From Portunus trituberculatus (lineage: Eukaryota; Arthropoda; Malacostraca; Decapoda; Portunidae), in assembly GCF_017591435.1 (NCBI RefSeq), contig NC_059302.1:14672667-14736666 (forward strand): 64,000 nucleotides of DNA, in the 5' to 3' direction. The translations under genes were made by a program, and so were the position numbers. Each line of letters starts with the position of its first letter. Position 1 is the stretch's first letter. The notes under the pieces were generated by a model that did no database searches, was not told the origin of the DNA, and saw only the letters and a list, made by a program, of their open reading frames with translations. Positions 14,305 to 25,364 of the stretch are shown one piece after another.

Positions 14305-14383
14305 CAGCAAGTATTCTTGTTCCCATCCTTTCAGCATAGTCCTTGGAATACCAAACTTTGAGCTCACATTGTGCTGGAATTTC
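14305..14383 (-). CDS. Candidate internal exon encoding the end of a PR/SET domain
   Basis: A 79-nt minus-strand exon bounded by TTTTTTTTTCCAG (14384-14396) and GTTAGT (14299-14304). It translates to EIPAQ, then CELKVWYSKDYAERMG, then TRILA. The ELxVWY..xYA...G pattern is the closing strand and helix of PR/SET domains of PRDM proteins, most like PRDM10 and PRDM15. The exon starts in phase 0 and ends with one extra base. The finger exon at 12117 needs exactly that base. The earlier PR-domain exons were not found; the sequence upstream is filled with microsatellites and LINEs. Whether the domain could bind S-adenosylmethionine cannot be judged from this piece. Confidence 0.72.
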
Positions 14384-14384
14384 C

Positions 14385-14500
14385 TGGAAAAAAAAAATAA
14401 ATAAAATAAATAAATAAATAAATAACAAAATAAAAAACTAAAAAAAAAAATAAATAATAAAAAAAAAAAAAATAAATAAAATAAATAAATAACAAGATTG
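14385..14500. repeat. A/T-rich low-complexity tract (AAAT)n
   Basis: Runs of A broken by AAAT units, reading T-rich on the minus strand. The start of it supplies the polypyrimidine tract of the PR/SET exon. Confidence 0.85.
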
Positions 14501-14794
14501 CATGTTAAAGAATTCATTATAGGAAATCAAATCTAATATAAAATAAACAGCAATTAATTTATAGCCCTGTGTCATTTATTCAGGAACATGCTTCAGGAAA
14601 CTCAAGGAATTGGTCAACTGGTCACTAAAGATTCAATATCAGGACACCTGTCCATGAACCTTATGCTTACAAATTACAATATATCTCTCTCTCTTACACA
14701 CACATATTACAACTTTTATCCCATATTACAATGATCTTCTCATACTCTAAGCATTTGGTACATTCTAAAGAGGTCAGAGTAAAATGAGATGGAA

Positions 14795-15037
<243 letters not shown>

Positions 15038-15039
15038 AT

Positions 15040-15893
15040 TGCATTTACCTAGTTGTAGTTTTAAAGGGCCTGGGCTTTATGCTCGTGTGGCCCCGTCTCC
15101 ATATCTACACTTATCCAATCTTACTTTAAAAGTATGCACACTCGTTGCAGACACTACTTCTTCATTCAAACTGTTCCACGTCTCAATAAATCTCTGCGGG
15201 AAACTATATTTTTTAATATCTCTAAGACATCTTCCTTTTCTCAGCTTTTTACTATGCGACCTTGTGCTTCGGATGTCATATTCTTCTCTCAGGATCAGTT
15301 TCTCATTATCCACTTGGTCCATTCCGTTCATCAATTTATAAACTTGTATCAGGTCTCCTCTCTCCCTTCTTTGTTCCAGTGTTGGTAGATCCATAGCCTT
15401 TAGTCTCTCCTCATAAGTAATCCTTCAAATTCTGGTACCTCCTATCTCAAAGCCCACCCGCTAGGAAACCGTTGCCCCGAGTAAGGAAGCCTACACTTGG
15501 ACCGTGGACAGGATTCGAACCAGTGCGCTTGGAGACCTCGCGGACCCCAAAGCACGCATGGTTCCACTGTACCACGGCGGCCCTCTCTTGTACCCTATCA
15601 ACTATTCTAGTGTAGAAACTCAGTAAATTTGTTACACACGACCCTCTTTTTCTAAAACCAAATTGGCTATTTGATATCAATTTGTTGTCTTCCAAGGAAC
15701 TCAATCCATTGTTTCTTTATTACTCTTTCACACATCTTACATATTACACTAGTTAGTGATACTGGTCTGTAATTTAGAGGTTCTTCCTTCCTTCTGCTCT
15801 TATATATAGGAACCACCTCAGCTCTTTTCCATTCCACTGGTACTGTTCCATTTTCTATTGAGCATTTTATGATGTATATAGGACTTGCTATAT
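15040..15893 (-). mobile_element. LINE-C copy C1 (5'-truncated, internally deleted, SINE-invaded)
   Basis: The minus strand holds the LINE-C 3' end (CTAGGTAAATGC next to the TG tract) and the C-terminal region (TFKVRLDKCRYGDGATRA), up to 15430. A SINE-1 lies at 15432-15588. The LINE resumes to 15893 with RT fingers (NYRPVSLTSVICKM and FGFRKRGSC). Compared with C5 at 48856-52696, about 0.5 kb of RT is missing where the SINE sits. The 5' end is at GCAAGTCCTATATA, inside the RT. Confidence 0.88.
15432..15588 (-). mobile_element. SINE-1 copy inside LINE-C C1
   Basis: The minus strand reads GCCGCCGTGGTACAGTGGAA (A-box region) and then a B-box-like segment, GCACTGGTTCGAATCCTGTC. After that comes the shared body ending GGAGGTACC. 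Insertion was accompanied by, or followed by, a deletion of LINE sequence. Confidence 0.85.
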
Positions 15894-16349
15894 AAAAAAA
15901 ACTTTGTTTACACCTATATTCCTGGTGCCAAGGCAGATTTAAAAGCTGGGCGCTGATTGGCTGCACCCCTCTCTCGATAGCACCCACGAAGATGCTGTGT
16001 CTCGTATGTCCAGTGAGAAATGTTTTTATTTTATATGCTATAACTCACTTCATATAAGGGATAGCCATATTTGGTTAACACCGTAAGACTCAGCAGTGAC
16101 TGTACAATCAAGATGTATTGTAGAAAATTAACAAAAGAAAAAAGATAATGGTATTATGACGAGTTGAACTGCGACGATTTCATAAAATTTTTTATATCCT
16201 GTTTTCTTTTGTTCGTTATTTTCAAAGGATGTTCATTGAATGCTGAAATATATAATTGCATCATATAGGAAAAACTCTCATGAACACAAGTGATATCAGA
16301 ACGCAGATAAACCTCCACTTTAGGAAAACATAGAGTCATTTGTAACCAC
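15894..16349. other. Unassigned sequence between LINE-C C1 and a TIR-1 arm
   Basis: No coding region was recognised. It could be a further part of the TIR-1 element that ends at 16802, because no left inverted repeat was found for that copy, but no match to the copy at 26351-27723 was seen here. Confidence 0.4.
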
Positions 16350-16802
16350 ATGTTACTCGCTGCAGCCGAGTTGCCGCAAGTCTCCCGCCTTGTCTGTGGC
16401 TCATCTCATCTCTGCTTTATTTTTTGGTATTCCATAAAAGATTTCACTTTATGCATTACAAAACAATTCTTTCTTGGGGGCAAGGTTTGTAAAAAGCTAA
16501 TAGAAATGTTTTTTGTGAATATAAATGCGAGAATGTGAGAGAATTTATACGTAGCTCCTCTAATTTCCAATGACTCATATGACATCATAAAAGTAGTGGT
16601 ACACCGGTGGCCCAATATGCTGCCAAACGTATATATAATTTTTTTCTTTTTTTTAACCCATATGGTATGTTGGGACAAGCCCGGAATGCATCCCCCCCTA
16701 TTTCCATTATTTCCTGTGGGAAAATTACGTCCGCTTAACGAATTTTCGCTCTATGAACAGCTTTGACACCCCCTATCCTGTTCTTTAAGCGGAGTAATAC
16801 TG
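16350..16802. mobile_element. TIR-1 element, one arm (Tigger/pogo-like, non-coding)
   Basis: Ends GCGGAGTAATACTG followed by TA, the TIR-1 terminus. It matches one arm of the foldback element at 26351-27723 through CTCATCTCATCTCTGCTTTA, ATGCATTACAAAACAAT and ATTTCCATTATTTCC. Only one end is seen. It lies between two LINE-C fragments. Confidence 0.75.
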
Positions 16803-16807
16803 TACTG

Positions 16808-16883
16808 TACAACAGGTAGTGAAGATCAGCTGATTGTCGGAACGGTGCCAGTGCGTCCTTCCTCGACCGCGTCTGTCTGCATG
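16808..16883 (-). mobile_element. LINE-C 5'-end scrap
   Basis: The minus strand has GGACGCACTGGC and CAGCTGATCTTCAC, matching the extreme 5' end of the full-length LINE-C at 48856-48930. It directly follows the 3' tail of fragment C2 and is cut by the TIR-1 end. Confidence 0.7.
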
Positions 16884-17107
16884 TATGTATTTACCTAGTT
16901 GTAGTTTTACAGGGCCTGGGCTTTATGCTTGTGTGGCCCAGTCTCCATATCTACACTTATCCAATCTTACTTTAAAAGTATGCACACTCGTTGCAGACAC
17001 TACTTCATTTAAACTCTTCCACGTCTCAATACATCTTTGCAGGAAACTACATTTTTTAACATCTCTCAGACATCTTCCTTTTCTCAGCTTTTTACTATGC
17101 GACCTTG
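16884..17107 (-). mobile_element. LINE-C copy C2 (3'-end fragment, about 220 nt)
   Basis: Only the last LINE-C segment is present. It runs from the C-terminal coding part (ACAAGGTCGC...) to CTAGGTAAATACATACATGC. Its 5' end abuts the GTAAATACACACGCAC tail of copy C3, giving a head-to-tail junction through a short AC-like stretch. Confidence 0.88.
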
Positions 17108-17152
17108 TGTGCGTGTGTATTTACCTAGTTGTAGTTTTACAGGGTCTGGGCT

Positions 17153-18651
17153 TTATGCTCGTGTGGTCCCGTCTCCATATCTACACTTATCCAATTTTTC
17201 TTTAAAACTATGTACACTCTTTGCTGATACCACTTCCTCACTCAAACTGTTCCAAGTCTCAACACATCTTTTGGAAACTAAATTTTTAACATCTCTCAGA
17301 CATCGTCCCTTCCTTAATTTCTTACTATGCGATCTTGTGCTTCTAAAGTCATATTCTTCTCTCAGGATCAGTTTCTCATTATCCACTTCATCCATTCCGT
17401 TAATCAATTTATAAACTTGTATCAGATCCTCTCTCTCTTCTCTGCTCCAAGGTTGGTAGATCCATTGCCTTTAGTCTCTCCTCATATGCCATCCCTTTAA
17501 ATTCTGGAACCATTCTTGTAGCCATTTTTGTAGTCTCTAATTTTCTTATGTGTTTCTTTTTATGGGAGTCCACACAACTCCTGCATATTCCAATCTAGGT
17601 CTTATTTTAGTACTTATCAATTTCTTCATCATTTCCTTGTCCATATAGTGAAATGCTACTCCAATATTCCTTAGCAAATTATACGTCTCTCTGAAAATTC
17701 TATCAATATGGCTAACCGGTTGATTATTTTCTTCCATTGTCACTCCCAAGTCCTTTTCCTTTTTACTTTTTCTAGTTCTACTCCATCTCCCATCTTATAG
17801 ATTCCCACTGGTCGTCTTTCACTTTTTCCCATTTCCATGACATGGCTTTTGTCCACATTGAATTCCATCTCCCATTTTTTGCTCCATTTCCAGATCTTGT
17901 TTAAGTCTTCCTGTAGTATTTCACAATCCTCTTTTGTTTAATGACTCTGCACAGTTTTGCATCGTCCATAAACAGATTTATGTAGCTGTTCACTCCCTCT
18001 GGCATGTCATTTATATATACGAGAAAAAGTATTGGTGCCAATACTGACCCCTGTGGCACTCCGCTGTCTACTGTTCTCCACTTGGACTTCATATCTTTAA
18101 CTATCATCCTTATTTCTCTCCCCCTTAAGTAATTCTTCATCCATCTCAATGTGCTTCCTTTTAAGCCACCCTTCTCCTCTAACTTCCATAGTAATCTTTC
18201 ATGTGGCACTTTATCAAAAGCCTTTTTTAGATCTAAATAAATACAGTCAACCCATCCCTCTCTCTTGTACTTTATCAACTATTCTAGAGTAGAAACTCAA
18301 TAAATTTGTCACACATGACCGACCTTTTCTAAAACCAAATTGGCTATTTGATAATATTTTGTTGTCTTCAAGAAACTTGATCCATTGCTTCTTTATTACT
18401 TTTTCACACATCTTGCATATTACACTAGTTAGTGATACCGGTCTGTAATTTAAAGGTTCTTCCTTCCTTCCGCTCTTATATATGGGAACCACCTCAGCTC
18501 TTTTCCACTCCACTGGCACTGTTCCATTTTCTATTGAGCATTTTATGATGTTGTATATTGGACTTGCTAGTTCTTCCCTACATTCTTTCAGTATTCTGCC
18601 TGAGACTTCATCCAGTCCCATTGCCTTTTCCTCATCCAATTCCGTCATCAA
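17153..18651 (-). pseudogene. LINE-C C3 reverse transcriptase, broken
   Basis: Minus-strand frames at 18247-18651 (MGLDEVSGRILKECREEL, NYRPVSLTSVICKM, FGFRKGRSCVTN) and 17901-18278 (IYLDLKKAFDKVPHERLL, GVPQGSVLAPILF, palm FMDDAKLC) are followed by 17546-17749 and 17153-17407, the C-terminal region. The palm keeps both Asp residues. The frame is lost after the palm (RVIKQKRIVKYYRKT), so no complete enzyme is encoded. Confidence 0.85.
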
Positions 18652-18763
18652 CTTTTTATTTCAAGCTTGGTTACTTTAATCTCTTTCATATAGACAGTCT
18701 CTCTATTACCCTGTGGTCTTTCAAATTTGGATTCCTTAGTAAAGACCTCATGAAATTTACTAT

Positions 18764-20060
18764 TTAACAGTTCTGCCATACTTTTGGGTCTTCCACCATT
18801 CCGTTTTCTCCTTTTAACCTTTCTATTGTTTCTTTTTGTCTTATTTTTCCATTTATGAATCTGTAGAACAATTTTGGTTGTTCCTTACATTTTTCGACAA
18901 TGTCCTTTTCATAGTTCTTTTCTTCTTCCTTTCTCACCTTAGCATATTCATTTCTTGCTGTTTTGAAGTTTTCCTTATTTTCTGGATTTCTGTTTCTTCT
19001 CCACCTTTTCCATGCTCCATCTCGTTTCTCCTTTGCCCTAGCACATCTTGCATTAAACCAATCTTTCTTTCCTTCTTCTTTAGGTCTATATTTCGGAACA
19101 TATTCCCTGACCCCAGTTTTGTATATTTCCAAAAATAAGTTATATTTCTCTTGAACCGTTAATGAGTTTTCCATCTCCTCCCAGTTTACGTTTTAAAATA
19201 GTTCTTGAGATTCTCAATATCAGCCTTTCTGTAATTTAATCGGTCTCCTTTGTATGATTCATCTCTATCTTCCTTTCCTTCTTCTATATCCATCTCTAAT
19301 ATTACATGGTCACTCTTTCCCAATGGGCACTTGTATCTTATATCATCGTTAATTGGTATATCCCTTGTAAAACTAGGTCTAATCTTGCCGCTCATCGTTT
19401 CCTCTGAATCTTGTGTTTTCCTTTACTCTTTGGACCATCAAATTATCTATCATTAGGTTCAGGAATCTATCTCCCCAGGCATCTTCCCCCATACCACTTT
19501 CATAATTTTCCCAGTCTACCTCCTTACAGTTGAAATCTCCTACCAATATCACTTTTCTCCTTTCCTTAATGATTCTTGTAAGACTCCTTATTGTGTCATC
19601 TATCATGTCTCTATATTCTTGGTTAGTCCATGAGTTTGTTTTGGTGGCACATATGTTCCAATGATTGTTAACTCCTTTTGTTAATATGCATCTTAACATA
19701 CAGTATTTCTGATTTTCCTTCCCCAAACTCCACTTGATTTACCACTATCTCCTTCCTTAACATCATCATGACTCCTCCTCCTCCTTTACCCACTTTGTCT
19801 CTCCTCCATATATTATACCTTTTATCTATGTCTATTTTTATTGCCTCATTTAACTTTGTTTCCACCAGGCATACAATATCTGGTTCTTCTTTCTTTATGT
19901 AATCTCTTAATTCTAATTTACTAGATAAAATCCCATCTATGTTTGTATACATCATTTTTAATCTCTTGTTCTTATCATTTTTAGTTAAACTTGCTCCATT
20001 CTTTTCTCTTCTTTCTCTTTTATATACCATTTCCTTATCCTGTCTCCTATAATTCTCCAA
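18764..20060 (-). pseudogene. LINE-C C3 endonuclease and linker, broken
   Basis: Segment 19668-20060 carries MMYTNIDGILSSKLEL and IVCLVETKLNEAIK. Segment 19379-19726 carries VILVGDFNCKEVDWENYE. Segment 19186-19395 carries CPLGKSDHVILEMD. Segment 18764-19174 is the basic linker (KDWFNARCARAKEKRDGAWK). All endonuclease signatures are present but lie in different frames. The spacing matches C5 at 49954-51300. Confidence 0.83.
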
Positions 20061-20272
20061 AAAAATGCCTTCTCCTCCTCTGACCTTTCATTATTTTTTC
20101 TCTTGCTTCTGCCACCAGTTCATTGTGTCTCTTCCTTTCCTCCTCGTTTCTATTTTTCTTTATATATATATCTTTGCAACCTTCTGTTTCTCTGAGTTTC
20201 GTTTTTCTATATAGTACTTTTTCTGCTGCTGCTTGTGATTTTAGTAATATCTTAATTGGTCTCACTGTGTGT

Positions 20273-20811
20273 GTGTATTTACCTAGTTGTACTTTTACAG
20301 GGCCTGGGCTTTACGCTCGTGTGGCCTCGTCTCCATATCTACAATTATCCAATTTTTCTTAAAACTATGTTGCTGATACCATTTCTTCACTCAAATTGTT
20401 CCAAGTTTCAACACATCTTTGTGGGAAACTATATTTTTTAATATCTCTCAGACATCTTCCCTTCCTCAGTTTTTTACTATGCGATCTTGTGCTTCGAATG
20501 TCATATTATTCTCTCAGGATCAGTTTCTCATTATCCACTTGATCCATTCCATTAATCAATTTATAAACTTGTTTCAGGTCCCCTCTTTCCCTTCTCTGTT
20601 CCAGGGTTGGTAGATCCATAGCCATTAGTCTCTCATCATATGTCATAGCGTCAAATTCTGGAACCATTCTTGTAGCCATTTTTTGTAGTCTCTCCAACTT
20701 CCTTATGTATTTCTTTTTAAGGGGATCCACAGAACCCCTACATATTGCAATCTGGGTCTTATTATAGTACTTGTCAATTTCTTCATTATTTCTTTGTCCA
20801 TGTAGTGAAAT
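20273..20811 (-). mobile_element. LINE-C copy C4, 3' portion (split by LINE-D)
   Basis: A minus-strand LINE-C 3' end (tail CTAGGTAAATACACACACAC) and C-terminal coding part, including MATRMVPEFDAMTYDERL. It stops at GTGAAATGC, where LINE-D begins. The element resumes at 24520 with ATGTCTCTCTGAAA. About 20 bases present in C3 are missing at the insertion point. Confidence 0.88.
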
Positions 20812-21327
20812 GCCTAGCACACCTCAGGTGTGTGTGGTGGGTGACTCTCAGGTTAGGTATTTAGATAGCACTTTCTGTGGGAAAGACAGGGATAGGAGGA
20901 CGAACGTGTGTATGCCTGGTGCAGGTGTGAAGGCAGTGAGTGAGGAGGTGCAGAAGAGGGTTGGGGGGATGGAGAGGGAGGGTGTAGTAGTTTTGCACGT
21001 AGGTGGGAACGATGTCAGAGCAGGTGGGTCGGAGGAGTTAGTGGCAAGATTTCGGGAAATGTTAGGCAAGATAAGGGAGAGTGGTAGGAGGTGTGTAGTG
21101 TCAGGAATCTTGCCTCGTGTGTATGTTAGCAGGAATGGTTGTCTAGAGCCATTGGTGTGAATGATCGGGTAAAAGGGATGTGTAAGGATGTGGGTGTCAG
21201 CTTTGTGGATGTATGGGATAGGTTCTATGGGCGAAGGGATTTGTATGCTAGGGATGGCGTGCATCTGAGTAGGAAGGGTGTGGATGTGCTGAGTGGATGT
21301 CTGGAGGGGAGTTGGGATGGAGTGTAG
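20812..21327 (+). pseudogene. LINE-D ORF1 SGNH/GDSL-type esterase domain
   Basis: Plus-strand frames 20812-21160 and 21139-21327 together hold an SGNH hydrolase. The nucleophile block is VVGDSQVRYLD (GDSQ at 20840-20851). The Asn block is HVGGNDVR (GGND at 21002-21013). The Asp-His block is YARDGVHLSRKG (Asp 21253-21255, His 21262-21264). All catalytic positions of the family are present. A frameshift near 21140-21160 splits the protein. Such esterases in CR1 ORF1 are thought to act on lipids or membranes, but their exact role in retrotransposition is not settled. Confidence 0.83.
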
Positions 21328-22436
21328 GGGGTGAGGTAGCAAATGCATTCCAGAAGAAAGATGCTAGACATAAATTAGATAGGATAAACAGAGATAGTGA
21401 AAAGATTAGGAAAGATTTCCAGGTGCAAATAGGAGAGAATAAGATTAGGATTCCAAATAAGGAGACAGCATCTAGGAAGGTAGCAGGACTTAAATGTTTT
21501 TATGTAAATGCCAGGAGTCTTAGGAACAAGAAGGACGAGTTATCTAGTTATATAGTTGAGGAGGGCCTAGATGTTGTATGTGTCACAGAGGCATGGGTAA
21601 ATGAGGAAAAGTTTAGGAAAATAGGAAAGAATATGAAGTAGATGGATACATTATGTATTTACACCAGAGAATTGGTAGGATAGGCGGAGGAGTAGTTATT
21701 TATGTAAAAATCCTTCATTTCCAGTCAGGTTAATGGTATTAAGGTAGATAACAGAGTAGAGTCCTTATGGCTGGATGTTAGAGTAAACAAAAGTAAGGTT
21801 ATTAGAGTAGGAGCTTTTATAGGCCACCTAACCAGTCAGCAGATGTAGACAACCTTATGGTAGATGAGATAAATAGGGGTGTACTAGTCAGACAATTATC
21901 TTAGGGATTTTAATCTTAAGTCAGTAAACTGGGAGAGGATGGTAGGAGATGCTAGTGAAAATAAGTTTATGGAAAGTTTTCAGGATAACTATTTAGTGCA
22001 GATGGTAGATAAACCTACTAGGGGGAGGAAGGTTTTAGACATAGTACTAACAAATATTGAGCATTGTTTAAAGGAAGTTGAGGTAGGAGAGACTTTAGCA
22101 AACAGTGACCACCATATAATTAGATTTATCATTAATTCCAGTAGGGATAATATAGTGAATAAGACTAGAGTCCCAAACTATCAGAAAGGCAATTATGGTA
22201 GGTTACGTCAGTTATTAGGAGAGGTAAACTGGGAAGATAGTTTTGGAATTAAAACTGCACAGGAGATGTGGGATATTTTTAAGGTTGTAGTAAAGGGTAT
22301 AGTGATGCAGTGTATCCCTTACAAAGATATAAGGCAGAGAAACAGGAAGCCATTATGGTGGACTCATGAGATAGGTAGCCAGATCAGAGAGAAGAAGAGG
22401 GCATATAGAGAGTTGCAGAAAAGTGGGAAGATGTAG
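21297..22436 (+). pseudogene. LINE-D endonuclease, broken
   Basis: Frame 21297-21641 ends in LKCFYVNARSLRNKKDELSS and VVCVTEAWVNEE (first strand and catalytic Glu). The middle (21642-21938) is full of frameshifts. Frame 21939-22436 holds KPTRGRKVLDIVLTN and ANSDHHIIRF (Asp-His motif), then the linker KPLWWTHEIGSQIREKKRAY. Motifs are typical of CR1/Jockey APE endonucleases. Confidence 0.82.
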
Positions 22437-22559
22437 ATTTGATTAAGTACAGACAGGTCAGAGATGATTTGAGTAAGGTTATAAAAAAGTAAAAGACAGG
22501 CAGAGATAAAACTAGCTAGAGCTGGGAGTAAAGATCCCAAAAAATTATATAGTTATTAC

Positions 22560-23990
22560 AAGGTCAGTGATAAAAGAAATAAGGATAGGATTGGACCACT
22601 CAGAAAAGATGGTGTAGTAGTGGATCAAAATGAAGACATAGTAGAATTATTGAATGAACAATTTTCTTCAGTATTTACTAGGAAAGAATAGGAAATCCTG
22701 TTACAAACAGTGCGAGTAGTTTAAGAGCTTTAGAAAATATTGATATAAAACCGGGAATTATTAGGAAATTTATTCTTGAACTAGACGATAGGAAAGCCAG
22801 TGGTCCTGATGAGCTACATGCCAGAGTACTTAGGAGGGTGTAGACAGTATTTCTGAAGCACTTAAGTTAATCTTTGAAAGATCACTTAGGTTTGCTGAGA
22901 TACCTCAGGACTGGAAGTTAGCTAATGTTACTCCAATATTTAAAAAGGTAGGAAGGATGATGCGAATAATTATAGACCGATCAGTTTAACTAGTATAGTA
23001 TGTAAGATACTAGAGAAAATCATTAAGGGTAGTATTTGGGAGCATTTAAATGAGAATAGATTAATTAGAGATACCCAACATGGCTTTAGATCAGGAGGTC
23101 CTGTCTTACAAATTTGCTCGATATCTTAGAATATATTACCAAGGAGTTAGATGATGGAAATAGCATAGATGTTATATATCTAGATTTTAGCAAGGCGTTT
23201 GATAAGGTACCGCATAGGAGGCTAGTGTACAAATTGAGACTACATGGGATAGGGGTAGGTTAGTTGACTGGATTAGTGAATGGCTTTCTGATAGGAAACA
23301 GAGAGTAGTATTAAATGGGGCAATGTCTGAGTGGAAGGAAGTGGTTAGTGGGGTACCCCAAGGATCAGTGCTAGGACCTCTTCTTTTCTTGGTGTACATT
23401 AACGATTTAGATTTAGGAATTAGTAGCAAAGTATCAAAGTTTGCAGATGATACTAAGATAGCATGTGCAGTACAGGGTGAAAAGGACAATTACAGAATAC
23501 AACGAGACCTGGACAGGCTGATAGCATGGGCAGACAGGTGGCAGATGGAGTTTAATTCTGATAAGTGTCAGGTTATGCATTTAGGTAAAGACAACACAAA
23601 CTTTAACTATGAGATGGAGGGATGTTGGCTAGAGGCAGTAGAGGAAGGAAAGGATTTAGGAGTAGTGATAGACAGGACTATGAAATTTTCAAAGCAATGT
23701 TTAGAAGCAAGAAATAGGGCAAATAGGATCCTGGGTTTTATAAATAGAAATGTTAGTTATAAAAGTAAGGAAGTGGTGCATAGCTTATATAATTCCTATG
23801 TTAGGCCCCATTTAGAGTATTGCATACAGGCCTGGTCACCCCACTATAGGCAGGATATCAACATGTTAGAAGCAGTTCAGAGAAGAGCAACTAGGATGAT
23901 ACCAGCATTAAAGCGCCTGGAGTATAGAGATAGATTAAAGGAATTAAACATGTTTTCATTTGAGAGGAGATGTATAAGAGGGATATGATA
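22560..23990 (+). pseudogene. LINE-D reverse transcriptase (C-terminal half open)
   Basis: The N-terminal half of the RT is frameshifted (GPDELHARV near 22805, FDKVPHRR near 23200). Frame 23323-23988 is open for 221 residues with VPQGSVLGPLLFLVYINDL, the palm FADDTKIA (FADD at 23440-23451), ADRWQMEFNSDKCQVMHLGK, SYVRPHLEYCIQAWSP and RRATRMIPALKRLEYRDRL. It is cut by a stop after RRCIRGI. The normal final segment (FFSHRVVDFWNALPE-like) continues out of frame to about 24240. Confidence 0.85.
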
Positions 23991-24457
23991 GAGTTATTTA
24001 AAATGTTTTCAGATACAAACTACATAGATGTGAGATCTTTCTTTACCTTAGAGGAGGAAATAGGACTAGAAATCATGGCAGGAAGATTAGAAAGCAAGGC
24101 TGCAGGTTAGATATAAGAAAATATTTCTTTAGTCATAGAGTGGTAGACTTCTGGAATGCATTGCCAGAGACGGTTGTAAATAGCACTAGTTTGACAATGT
24201 TTAAAAACAGATTAGATAAGCACTTAAATTCATTAGATTTATAATTATGTATAGCACTGCATGATAGTTTTATAAGAAATTTACTATAGTTAAATAAGAC
24301 ATGATCCCCATGTATGGGGACCACAAATTGTAGAGGATTTCGCTGCAGGACTTAGCCCTGTTAATGGGCCAAATATTTAGAATTAGTATATAATGTATTG
24401 TGTACTTGTAAGTGTATCTTTAAGTACTGATGACGAGGTCGCTGTGCGACTGATACA

Positions 24458-24495
24458 GGATAACCTAGATGGGCCCTGGTGGCCCTTTGTTATCC
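24458..24495 (+). other. 3'-terminal hairpin of LINE-D
   Basis: GGATAAC (24458-24464) pairs with GTTATCC (24489-24495), and GGGCC (24471-24475) pairs with GGCCC (24481-24485). The hairpin sits just before the tail, where LINE RTs of this group are known to recognise their RNA. Confidence 0.7.
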
Positions 24496-24519
24496 TATTA
24501 TTTATGTTATGTTATGTTA
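24496..24519 (+). repeat. LINE-D tail repeats (TTATG)n
   Basis: Short iterations of TTATG end the element and join the interrupted LINE-C C4. CR1-type elements commonly end in short tandem units rather than poly-A. Confidence 0.75.
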
Positions 24520-25364
24520 TATGTCTCTCTGAAATTTCTATCTATATGGCTTACCGGTTAATTGTTTTCTTCCATTGTCACTCCCAAATCCTTTTCCATT
24601 TTTACTTTCTCCAGTTTTACTCCATCTCCCATCTTATAGATTCCCACTGGTCGTCTTTCAATCTTTCCCATTTCCATGACATGGCTTTTGTCCACATTGA
24701 ATTCCTTCTCCTACATTTTACTCCATTTCCAGATCTTATTTAGGTCTTCCTGCATTATTTCACAATCCTCTTTTTGCTTTATAACTCTGCACAGCTTTGC
24801 ATCATCCACAAATAGAATCATGTAGCTGTTCACTCCCTCTGGCATGTCATTTATGTATATGAGAAAAGTATTATCGCCAATACTGACCCCTGTGGCACTC
24901 CGCTTCTACTGCTCTCCCACTTGGATTTCATATCTTTAACTACTATCCTTATCTCTCTCCCCCTCAAATAATTTTCCATCCATCTCAATGTGCTTCCTTT
25001 TAAGCCACCCTTCTCTAACTTCCACAGTAATCTTGCATGTGGCACTTTATCATGCCATTTTTAAATCCAAATAAATACAGTCAACCCATCCCTCTCTCTC
25101 TTGTACTCTATTGTACTCTACCAACTATTCTAGAGTAGAAACTCAGTAAATTTGTTACACACGACCAACCTTTTCTAAAACCAAATTGGCTATTTGATAA
25201 TAATTTGTTGTCTTCAAGGAACTCGATCCATTGTTTCTTTATTACTCTGTCATACATCTTGCATATTACACTAGTTAGTGATACCGGTCTGTGATTTAAG
25301 GGTTCTTCCTTCCTTCCTTCCGCTCTTATATATGGGAACCACCTCAGCTCTTTCCCATTTTACA
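24520..25364 (-). mobile_element. LINE-C copy C4, 5' portion (RT remnant)
   Basis: Continuation of the element split by LINE-D. The minus strand encodes HARLLWKLEKGGLKGSTLRW, SGVPQGSVLA (frameshifted) and upstream FGFRKG. It ends at TGGGAAAGAGCTGAGG near 25355. Its upstream neighbour is the unclassified sequence at 25365. Confidence 0.85.

Larger units (their letters stand above)
17112..20268 (-). mobile_element. LINE-C copy C3 (3.2 kb, 5'-truncated in ORF1)
   Basis: A minus-strand LINE-C that keeps the ORF1 C-terminus (20047-20265, RPIKILLKSQAAAEK), endonuclease, linker, RT and 3' end. Its 5' boundary falls at the short (CA)n tail of the next copy, C4 (20268-20278). Several frameshifts are present. 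Confidence 0.9.
20812..24519 (+). mobile_element. LINE-D (CR1-clade LINE with esterase ORF1), inserted in LINE-C C4
   Basis: A 3.7-kb plus-strand non-LTR element inserted in the opposite orientation into LINE-C C4. It has an SGNH esterase in ORF1, an APE endonuclease, an RT, and a 3' UTR with a strong hairpin and a TTATG-repeat tail. An esterase domain in ORF1 is known for CR1/L2-type elements. ORF1 begins right at the junction, so the element is 5'-truncated. It is broken by many frameshifts between 21600 and 23320. Confidence 0.9.

Noticed and set aside
20848..21348. 166-residue minus-strand frame opposite the SGNH domain.
   Set aside because: It is a shadow of LINE-D ORF1, with Pro/Thr/His-rich composition typical of antisense translation.
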